Source: Thermoplasmata archaeon (GTDB taxonomy: Archaea > Thermoplasmatota > DTKX01 > GCA-020343715). Taken from it: a stretch of DNA of 18,648 nucleotides. The stretch is from contig CP070808.1 in assembly GCA_020343715.1 (NCBI GenBank), positions 1,871,023-1,889,670 on the forward strand, given 5' to 3'. Positions within the stretch are counted from its first letter, which is position 1, and every line of letters begins with the position of its first letter. The position numbers and the translations under genes were made by a program. Shown here piece after piece: positions 7,903-13,607 of this stretch. A model generated the notes under the pieces. The model made no database searches. It was not told the origin of the DNA and worked only from the letters and a program-made list of their open reading frames with translations.

Positions 7903-8807
7903 TGGGGGCCGACAGGTTCGCCTTCTTCCCCGGATGCATCTCAACGAACCTCTACCCCTCCATCGAGAGGTCCACCCGCCTCGTGATGGCCGAGCTGGGC
8001 TACGAGCTGGTCGACCTGCCCTTCTCCTGCTGCCCCCCGCCGGGGGTGCTCAGGAGCTACGACATGAGCACATGGCTGACGATGGCATCGCGGAACCTGG
8101 CGGTGGCCGCCCGGGAGGGGTTGCCAGTGCTAACCGTGTGCAACGGGTGCTACGGGTCCCTGGCGGAGGCCGTGAACAATCTTGACACCGTCCCGTTCCC
8201 GCTGCCAGAGATCGTCGGGGAGCTCCAGGAGGCGGGCATAGAGGGTGCGGAGGGCATAGCCGAAGTGGAGGTGCTCCACATCCTCGACGTGCTGGGGACC
8301 GATGAGGCGAGGGGGAGGATCGCCGACCGGGTGTTGCACAGGCTTGGGACCCCCGTCGCCGTCCACTACGGATGCCACTACCTCAAGCCATCGTCCAGCA
8401 CCGGGCGTGACCCCGCCAACCCCACGGTCCTGGACGAGCTCATCGAGCTGGCGGGCTACCGGTCCGTGCCCTTCGTCCGTAAGCTCTCGTGCTGCGGTGC
8501 GGGTGGCGGCGTGTGGAGCGGCAAGGAGGAGACCTCCCTCGCCATCCTGGGGCGGAAGTTGGACGACATCCATGTGGCGGGGGCGGAGGCCATAGTCAAC
8601 GTCTGTCCCTTCTGCCACTTGCAGTTCGACCAGGGCCAACGACGCCTGGGTGCCGACGCGCCCTCCGTGCCGTCGGTCCACCTGATGCAGCTCCTCGGCC
8701 TGGCGTTCGGGATGAAGGACAAGGCCCTTGGCCTGCACACCCACCTGGTGCCCGCCAGGCGACTGGCCAAGGCCGCCCGAGAGGGGCGCGCCCGAGAGGG
8801 TAAATAA
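7902..8807 (+). CDS. hdrB: Heterodisulfide reductase subunit B-like protein
   Basis: 301 residues. HdrB holds the two noncubane [4Fe-4S] clusters that reduce a heterodisulfide in methanogens; related proteins in non-methanogens use other or unknown substrates. Both CCG motifs are complete: C12, C43-C44, C80/C83 and C158, C197-C198, C235/C238, with family-typical spacing. Signature stretches FFPGC, SCCPPPGVLRSYD, WLTMASRNLA, CNGCYGSL, YGCHYLKPS and SCCGAGGG are intact, so the protein should be functional. It is the last gene of the redox operon; the stop TAA lies in the A/T-rich string GTAAATAA that also looks like box A for the next gene. No methyl-coenzyme M reductase gene lies in the window, so a CoM-S-S-CoB substrate cannot be assumed. 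Confidence 0.95.
   Translation: MGADRFAFFPGCISTNLYPSIERSTRLVMAELGYELVDLPFSCCPPPGVLRSYDMSTWLTMASRNLAVAAREGLPVLTVCNGCYGSLAEAVNNLDTVPFPLPEIVGELQEAGIEGAEGIAEVEVLHILDVLGTDEARGRIADRVLHRLGTPVAVHYGCHYLKPSSSTGRDPANPTVLDELIELAGYRSVPFVRKLSCCGAGGGVWSGKEETSLAILGRKLDDIHVAGAEAIVNVCPFCHLQFDQGQRRLGADAPSVPSVHLMQLLGLAFGMKDKALGLHTHLVPARRLAKAAREGRAREGK
8800..8807 (+). promoter_or_regulatory. Box A (TATA) for leaderless tmk
   Basis: GTAAATAA is the only A/T-rich string in a GC-rich context and is centred about 27 nt before the ATG at 8831, the spacing expected for a leaderless archaeal transcript. It overlaps the hdrB stop codon. Confidence 0.55.
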
Positions 8808-8830
8808 GGGGGCCCGCCCATTCACCCCCG

Positions 8831-9556
8831 ATGATGCAGCGGCGCGACGCACCCGAGGGGGACATGGGCAGCATCTCCTCCGAGGACCTGGACGAGGTGC
8901 TGGCCTCCGGTGACCGGTTGACGGGGAGCGTCGTCGAGCCGGGCAAGCTGCTGGTGCTGGAGGGTATAGACGGCACCGGCAAGTCGCACATCGCCGGCCG
9001 GGTCGTCAAGCACCTGGAGTCCCGGGAGGTGAGCGCCATCGCCACCTCGGAGCCCACCGACGGTGCCGCAGGAAGGCTGCTCAAGAAGGTGGTGGCCGAG
9101 GGTGTGGACCCCTACACCGAGCTGTACCTCTTCATGGCCGACAGGGCGGACCACGTCCTGTGGATGAGCGCGCGGATCCGCGAGGGCAACTGGATAGTCT
9201 GCGACCGCTACGCCATGTCCTCGGCGGCCTACCAGGGCACGTACCTGGAGGAGGAGTGGGAGACCCGGGGCCGCGACCCCGTGGCATGGGTCATGGCACA
9301 GCACAGGCCGTGGTGGATCGAGCCGGACCTGACGGTGCTCATCGTCGACGACGTGGACCGGTGCCTCGCTAGGGTATCGGACCGGGGACCGACGAGCAAG
9401 TTCGAGCGCCGGGACTACCTGAAGCGGGTGCAGCAGAACTACCTGCGCATCGCCGACACCACCGACGGGGTTGTGGTGGTGGACGACCCCGAGCTGGATG
9501 ACATCGAGGCGGCCGTCCTGGGTCGTGTCGAGGCGATGCTGGGCAGGTCCCGGTAA
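8831..9556 (+). CDS. tmk: Thymidylate kinase (dTMP kinase)
   Basis: 241 residues. It phosphorylates dTMP to dTDP with ATP for DNA synthesis, in the cytoplasm. Evidence: P-loop GIDGTGKS at 45-52; TSEPTDG at 72-78, where many homologues have REPxxG; FMADRADH (101-108), the nucleotide-binding helix; CDRY (124-127), the Walker-B-like DR(Y/F); and an Arg-rich lid region SDRGPTSKFERRDY near 193-206. The kinase core starts near residue 38, so there is an unusual acidic N-terminal extension of about 37 residues. A start at ATG 8864 would shorten it, but the box A at 8800-8807 places a leaderless start at 8831 and no Shine-Dalgarno precedes either. The next gene begins 14 nt downstream. Confidence 0.92.
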   Translation: MMQRRDAPEGDMGSISSEDLDEVLASGDRLTGSVVEPGKLLVLEGIDGTGKSHIAGRVVKHLESREVSAIATSEPTDGAAGRLLKKVVAEGVDPYTELYLFMADRADHVLWMSARIREGNWIVCDRYAMSSAAYQGTYLEEEWETRGRDPVAWVMAQHRPWWIEPDLTVLIVDDVDRCLARVSDRGPTSKFERRDYLKRVQQNYLRIADTTDGVVVVDDPELDDIEAAVLGRVEAMLGRSR

Positions 9557-9570
9557 GCGGGAGGGTCCCC

Positions 9571-11028
9571 GTGGGAGAGACCGACCCCTTGGGACCGCCT
9601 TCGGGGGGCAGCGTTCCCCCCTTCGTCACATACCTGGCCATGATAGCCCTGCTCGTTGGGGCCGTCCTGGTGGCGTTCTGGGAGTACCTGATGAGCCTGT
9701 ACTTCCTGATGGCCCTCGCCTGGCTGGTGGTGGCGGGGGGCCTGGCGGCCACCCCGCTGTTCCGCGGGCTCTCCAGTGCTTCCGGGCTCAGGTTGACCAT
9801 GGTCGTCCTGGGCGTGGCGGTGGCCTGGCGCTTCCTGATGCTCTTCCAGGACCAGGTCCTCACCAACGACGTGGTCGTCTTCGTTGGGCGGGGCCAGGCC
9901 TTCCTCCATGGGGTGACGCCCTACACCGACGACCTGACGGTCAACAAACCTCCTGGGTACCTGCTCCTGGCCGCGGGCATGGGAGCCACCGTGGGACCCT
10001 CGCTGGTGGCCACCAGGACCATCATGTCGCTGGTGGACTCGCTGGTGGCGGTGCTCATCTTCTGGCTGGGCGAGGAGCGGTTCTCCCGGTCCTTCGGCCT
10101 GATGGCGGGCCTGCTGTACGCCATCAACCCCATCTCCGCCATCACCATCGGCATCTCGGGCCACTACGACCCCTGGCCAGTTCTGTTCGCCTTGGGAGGG
10201 GTCTGGCTCATGCTCCGCCACAGGCTGGCAGGGGCCTCGCTGCTCCTGGGCGTGGGCTTCGCCCTGAAGCTCTACCCCATCGTGCTGCTGCCCTGGGTCC
10301 TCCTGGCGGAGAGGAGCTGGCCCCGGCGGGTCGGCCTCGTCATCGTGTTCGCCATCCCCATGGCCCTGGCGTGGGCGCCCATCCTGGTGCAGAACCCCGA
10401 TGCCATCGCCTTCTACCTGGACTACCAGGGTAGCTGGGAACCCAAGGGGGGCATCGCCCACGGTATAGTAACGGTCATGGGCATCGACCCCGCCTCCGAC
10501 TTGGCGGTGGTCGTGGCCCGGGCGGTCGAGGTCGTGTTCTACGTCCTCCTCGCCGTCATGTTCATAGACTGGGTGAGGAGGAGGGAGGTCTCCCCCGACG
10601 CCCACCTGCTCACCTGGTTCAAGATGGTCACCGTGGGATTCGTCGCCCTGTACGGTGCCATTCTCGTCTCAGGACTGGTTGAGTACGAGGTGGACATCGG
10701 CATCGGCAATGCCGCCTCCACAGCCTTGCTCAACCTGTTGTACATCGCACTGGCGGCGGTCATGCTGTGGTGGGCGTGGACGCGTTGGCTTCCCGGGGAC
10801 CACGGGTTCGAGGCCGATGACAGGATGGTAATGCTGGCCGCCCTCTCCGTCAACCTGCTGTTGCTGGGCTCCGCCCAGTACAACGCCTGGTACCTGTTGT
10901 GGCTCCTACCACTGGTGCTCCTGGTGCGCAGCTGGCGCATCCGCGACCTGTGGAACGCCCTGCTGGTATGGAGGGCGGAGGGCAAAGGCTTCACTATCAT
11001 TCCAGGTTCCGACCTGGGCCCCAAGTGA
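9571..11028 (+). CDS. GT-C fold membrane glycosyltransferase (GT87/DUF2029-like)
   Basis: 485 residues, polytopic. Hydrophobic spans begin at about 19-36, 43-60 and 76-91 and continue to the C-terminus, about ten or more in total. After the early spans comes an extracytoplasmic loop with TNDVVVFVGRGQAFLHG, TPYTDD and NKPPGY (98-130). This Asp-containing loop and KPP element are typical of GT-C enzymes that move a sugar from a polyprenyl-phosphate donor. Later features are a GHYDPWPV motif (about 202-209) and ALKLYPIVLLPW. Start GTG 9571 follows GGGAGGG by about 5-6 nt, 14 nt after the tmk stop, so the two are probably co-transcribed. Likely role: lipid-linked oligosaccharide or surface glycan assembly; donor and acceptor are not deducible. 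It converges on the UPF0104 gene with a 15-nt gap. Confidence 0.8.
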   Translation: MGETDPLGPPSGGSVPPFVTYLAMIALLVGAVLVAFWEYLMSLYFLMALAWLVVAGGLAATPLFRGLSSASGLRLTMVVLGVAVAWRFLMLFQDQVLTNDVVVFVGRGQAFLHGVTPYTDDLTVNKPPGYLLLAAGMGATVGPSLVATRTIMSLVDSLVAVLIFWLGEERFSRSFGLMAGLLYAINPISAITIGISGHYDPWPVLFALGGVWLMLRHRLAGASLLLGVGFALKLYPIVLLPWVLLAERSWPRRVGLVIVFAIPMALAWAPILVQNPDAIAFYLDYQGSWEPKGGIAHGIVTVMGIDPASDLAVVVARAVEVVFYVLLAVMFIDWVRRREVSPDAHLLTWFKMVTVGFVALYGAILVSGLVEYEVDIGIGNAASTALLNLLYIALAAVMLWWAWTRWLPGDHGFEADDRMVMLAALSVNLLLLGSAQYNAWYLLWLLPLVLLVRSWRIRDLWNALLVWRAEGKGFTIIPGSDLGPK

Positions 11029-11043
11029 GGGCCCCTTCCGTAC

Positions 11044-12045
11044 TCAGGCCTCTTCCGTTGACCCGCGCTCCAGGACGTCGGCCGCCCTGATGCCGGAAAG
11101 GGCCATGGCAGCTGCGCCCAGGGGGATCGATATCCATATCGAGGTCATGACGAAGACGAGGCCCGCCGTCGTGGACAGGCTGCCGTCGATGCCGGCCAGG
11201 GTGCAGATGGCCGCTATCGCCGTGGAGGAGCCCGCGCCCAGGGGAATGAGCAGGGCGGCAAAGGATGCCAGGGCGGTGGCCACCATCATCAGCTCGAAGC
11301 TGGGACCGGGGTCGAACCCCAGGGCGACGAACACCAGCCAGAGGCGCAGCGCCTCGTTGAACCAGATGACGGCGGTAAGTCCAGTGGCCGCCATCGTCGT
11401 CCGGGGGTTGCGGGCGATCTCCCGGGTCCCGTGCTCGAAGGTGCCCAGGAAGCCATCCATGGTCGCCTCCCACCGCTCGGCCCGTTCCGTCTCACCCCGG
11501 CGACGGAGCCTTCCGAAGAACCAGGCGCTCAGGCGCCTGGGGATGCCCGGGAACACTATGAAGGCGATGAGGCCGATCATGAACAGGGCCACGATGCCGG
11601 AGGACAGCATCAGGTCCTCGGATGCCTTGGGGTTGAGGACGCCTGCCAGGAGGACGAGGCCCACCACGGCGTAGGTCAGGGTCACGATCGTGTCTATCGT
11701 CTTCTCGACGAAGATGCTCGCCATGCCGTGGCCCATGGGATAACCGGTCCCCGTCTTGACCAGGTACGCTCGGACCGGCTCCCCGGTGACCCTGCCCGGC
11801 GTCGAGTTGTTGATGGCCATGCCGATGAGGAAGTAGAGGGCCACCTTCCCGAAGGGGAGCCGCTCCCCCTTGCGGTATAGGAGGACGTACCACCGGACCA
11901 CCTTGGTGAGCATGTTCAGAAGATAGAGGGCGATGACCGCCAGGAGGATGGTGAGGTTCGCCTGGCGCAGATGGTCCGCCACCGTGGCGGGGTCGGCCTG
12001 CATCACCAGCGCCACGAGGACGAGGATCGCCAGGAGGAGCATCAC
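11044..12045 (-). CDS. UPF0104 / lysylphosphatidylglycerol synthase TM-like membrane protein
   Basis: 333 residues, polytopic. It matches the UPF0104 family (aglycosyl or flippase-like domain seen in AglD and in MprF): a first TM at the N-terminus, KVVRWYVLLYRKG (48-60), the family signature NNSTPGRVTGEPVRAYLV (79-96), FVEKTIDT, and the late ALLIPLGAGSSTAIAAI stretch. The start is probably GTG at 12045 (ATG at 12042 is the alternative). AGAGGAGAA lies about 11 nt upstream, and a box A-like TAAATA at 12106-12111 is in the 78-nt gap to the upstream gene, so it may have its own promoter. Location next to two GT-C enzymes suggests a role in lipid-linked sugar handling. The biochemical function of archaeal members is mostly undefined. 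Confidence 0.85.
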   Translation of the reverse strand: MMLLLAILVLVALVMQADPATVADHLRQANLTILLAVIALYLLNMLTKVVRWYVLLYRKGERLPFGKVALYFLIGMAINNSTPGRVTGEPVRAYLVKTGTGYPMGHGMASIFVEKTIDTIVTLTYAVVGLVLLAGVLNPKASEDLMLSSGIVALFMIGLIAFIVFPGIPRRLSAWFFGRLRRRGETERAERWEATMDGFLGTFEHGTREIARNPRTTMAATGLTAVIWFNEALRLWLVFVALGFDPGPSFELMMVATALASFAALLIPLGAGSSTAIAAICTLAGIDGSLSTTAGLVFVMTSIWISIPLGAAAMALSGIRAADVLERGSTEEA

Positions 12046-12104
12046 CGCTATCTTTGTTCTCCTCTGGATGTCAAAGCCCCCGCATTCCCAGGGAGGCCTT
12101 GGAA

Positions 12105-12112
12105 CTATTTAC
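12105..12112 (-). promoter_or_regulatory. Possible box A for UPF0104 gene
   Basis: On the minus strand GTAAATAG lies about 65 nt before the GTG start, in the short gap after the upstream stop. It predicts a transcript start near 12083 and a 5' leader of about 40 nt. Tentative. Confidence 0.35.
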
Positions 12113-12123
12113 GCGTTGCGATA

Positions 12124-13215
12124 TCAACTGGATGGGGTGTCCACGGGCAGCAGGATGTCGCTGGGACGCTCCTCGGAGTCCTTCGCTATCAGGACGTTCT
12201 CACGGACCAACGCGACCCATATGACGAAGGTGAGGGGGACAAGGTAGTTGGCCACCTCCAGGTGGTCCATCCGCAGCTGAATGAAGTACTGGCAGAAGAG
12301 GTAGGCGAATATCCAGTACCGGGAACGCTGGAGCAGCAGGAGACTGAACGGGACGAAGAGGACCTCGGTGTGCTTGTGCGTGACGAAGAGCATGAAGGTG
12401 GCCATGAACACCAGGATGCCCACGGTGTTCCTGTAGTTGCTCGCCCGGAATGTGTACAATGTGACGGCCATCATCGCAACGAAGATGGGCAGCCAAAGCC
12501 AGTAGGGCATGATGGCGGCCATCGAGCCATCGATGGCGCCCTTTCCGACCTCCCCCTGGTAGACGGGGTGGCCCACGATGTTGTCCCAGAACTCCTGGGG
12601 ACAGCACAAGAGGAAGGCCGATAGGATAATGGCCGAGAAGGCCACCGTGAACGCCACCTTGCGCAGCTCGTCGCCGACCTTCTTCTCTCCCCGGAGGACA
12701 AGGAGCAGCCGGACCATCGCGATCACGGGGAACTGCTTGAGGCAGAACCCGATGGCCGTGAAGAAGCTGAACCTCAGGTCGTCCTCGTAGGTGAGCGCTG
12801 CCAGCATGAACAGGAGGGCGAGGGTGTCCCACCGGGCCTCGCCGGTAACGAGTATGGATACGACGGAGACGGTGTAGAGGCCCGCTATCCAGTGGTTCTG
12901 GGTCCTCCAGAACAGGAAGGGTGCGATGAGGGCGTCGCCCAGGATGGCGAGGGACATGAGGGCGAGGTAGGAGTCGCCGAAGATCGAGTAGGCCAAGGCC
13001 GTGTAGTAGGGGTAGAGGGGCATGTGGTCGTAGGGCACGTCCCTGTAGAGGACACCGCCCTCGCTGAGCTGTTGGGCGACGGGCAGCCTGTAGTTTATCC
13101 AGTCGTGGGTCTCGGTGAACCCGAAGATGGCGTAGAGCACCCGGATGGAAAGGCCCACCAGGAAGTACGCGAGCAGGTACCTGCGGTCCCAGAGCGCTTC
13201 CCTCAGGCCACCCAA
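12124..13215 (-). CDS. GT-C-like polytopic membrane glycosyltransferase
   Basis: About 363 residues from a TTG at 13215. After the first TM (about 13-33) comes the GT-C-type loop ETHDWINYRLPVAQQ, then GGVLYRDVPYDHMPLYPYY, matching the family pattern of a catalytic Asp (D38) followed by G..Y.d..y...PlyPy. About nine further hydrophobic spans follow, including CLKQFPVIAMVRLLLV, and a short hydrophilic tail. Start choice is uncertain: GTG 13272 would overlap the upstream small gene by about 70 nt; TTG 13215 has GGGGGC about 8 nt upstream; CTG 13206 overlaps its stop as CTGA. TTG is my choice. It overlaps the small membrane protein gene, so translational coupling is likely. Probably acts in surface glycan synthesis with the neighbouring glycosyltransferase and flippase-like genes. 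Confidence 0.8.
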   Translation of the reverse strand: MGGLREALWDRRYLLAYFLVGLSIRVLYAIFGFTETHDWINYRLPVAQQLSEGGVLYRDVPYDHMPLYPYYTALAYSIFGDSYLALMSLAILGDALIAPFLFWRTQNHWIAGLYTVSVVSILVTGEARWDTLALLFMLAALTYEDDLRFSFFTAIGFCLKQFPVIAMVRLLLVLRGEKKVGDELRKVAFTVAFSAIILSAFLLCCPQEFWDNIVGHPVYQGEVGKGAIDGSMAAIMPYWLWLPIFVAMMAVTLYTFRASNYRNTVGILVFMATFMLFVTHKHTEVLFVPFSLLLLQRSRYWIFAYLFCQYFIQLRMDHLEVANYLVPLTFVIWVALVRENVLIAKDSEERPSDILLPVDTPSS

Positions 13216-13331
13216 TAAACGTACGCCCCCACGAACAGCACCGCTGCGATGCCGTAGAACGTCCAGTCCCACAGGGTCCAGTCCCTGGTGAGTTCCGAGA
13301 ACGGATCGCCCGAGCCCCGTTCATCACCCAT
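13203..13331 (-). CDS. Small single-TM protein, 42 residues
   Basis: A short gene heading the minus-strand glycosyltransferase unit. The protein begins MGDERGSGDP, has a Trp-rich amphipathic turn (ELTRDWTLWDWTFYG, 13-27) and ends with one hydrophobic helix (about 25-42). Translation signals are stronger than for its neighbours: GGGAGGAGGA at 13337-13346 sits about 6 nt before the ATG at 13331, and an A/T-rich box A lies upstream at 13385-13395. Its stop at 13203-13205 falls inside the 5' end of the glycosyltransferase gene. I recognise no family. It could be a small partner or stabiliser of the membrane glycosyltransferase, or a leader peptide that couples translation. Confidence 0.7.
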   Translation of the reverse strand: MGDERGSGDPFSELTRDWTLWDWTFYGIAAVLFVGAYVYWVA

Positions 13332-13336
13332 CGTAA

Positions 13337-13346
13337 TCCTCCTCCC
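13337..13346 (-). promoter_or_regulatory. Shine-Dalgarno of the 42-residue membrane protein
   Basis: On the minus strand GGGAGGAGGA, about 6 nt before ATG 13331. It is the best evidence that the small gene is translated. Confidence 0.75.
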
Positions 13347-13384
13347 GCCTTGCCTCGCCCCGGGGAAGAGGGAGGTTTGATGAC

Positions 13385-13401
13385 TATTAATATATCGATA
13401 T
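13385..13401 (-). promoter_or_regulatory. Box A with abutting palindromes upstream of the minus-strand membrane-protein unit
   Basis: A strongly A/T-rich island in GC-rich DNA. Two perfect palindromes overlap by one base: TATTAATA (13385-13392) and ATATCGATAT (13392-13401). Read on the minus strand, ATATATTAATA serves as a TATA box and predicts transcription starting near 13362, about 30 nt before the small gene. The palindromes could be an operator for a dimeric regulator, an inference from symmetry only. Confidence 0.55.
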
Positions 13402-13438
13402 CAGGGGGTCCCCTAGGAGACTTGAAGGTGGAAGGGAA

Positions 13439-13513
13439 TGGAGCCGGTGGTGGGAATTGAACCCACGACCTACACCTTACCAAGGTGTCGCTATACCTCT
13501 AAGCCACACCGGC
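13439..13513 (-). tRNA. tRNA-Thr (anticodon GGT)
   Basis: A complete cloverleaf reads on the minus strand. The acceptor stem GCCGGTG (from 13513) pairs with CACCGGC; the D arm is GCT/AGC; the anticodon stem ACACC/GGTGT holds loop TTGGTAA with anticodon GGT (Thr, ACC codons, ACT by wobble). The variable loop is AGGTC, and T-arm GTGGG/CCCAC encloses TTCAATT. The discriminator is T, as in many archaeal tRNA-Thr. The 3' CCA is encoded (13441-13439). No intron is present. Confidence 0.95.
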
Positions 13514-13538
13514 GCGAATCCGGGGATGGAGGGAGATG

Positions 13539-13546
13539 TACTTAAG
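13539..13546 (-). promoter_or_regulatory. Probable box A for tRNA-Thr
   Basis: CTTAAGTA on the minus strand lies about 26-33 nt before the tRNA 5' end, in otherwise GC-rich sequence. The match to consensus is imperfect but the spacing is right. Confidence 0.45.
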
Positions 13547-13576
13547 GGTTTGGGGACACCGTGGCAGGCCGCCAAC

Positions 13577-13585
13577 ATTCATATG
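13577..13585 (+). promoter_or_regulatory. Possible box A for the NFACT gene
   Basis: ATTCATATG is centred about 27 nt before GTG 13608, and no Shine-Dalgarno precedes that start, so a leaderless transcript is plausible. Weak consensus match. Confidence 0.35.
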
Positions 13586-13607
13586 CGCCCAGCTGCATGC
13601 ACCGGCC

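Noticed and set aside
2586..8807. A methanogenesis heterodisulfide reductase cluster
   Set aside because: HdrA, B and C are clear, but there is no mcr, mvhAG, mtr or other methanogenesis gene in view, and HdrA carries an unusual insertion, so CoM-S-S-CoB reduction cannot be assumed.
12071..12085. ATG about 25 nt after a box A upstream of the UPF0104 gene, as a leaderless start
   Set aside because: The frame ends after four codons (ATG CGG GGG CTT TGA) and is not in frame with the main gene.
13536..13607. A 24-residue N-terminal extension of the NFACT protein
   Set aside because: It overlaps the tRNA promoter region and has no family similarity; GTG 13608 puts the Asp-Arg motif at the known 97/98 position.
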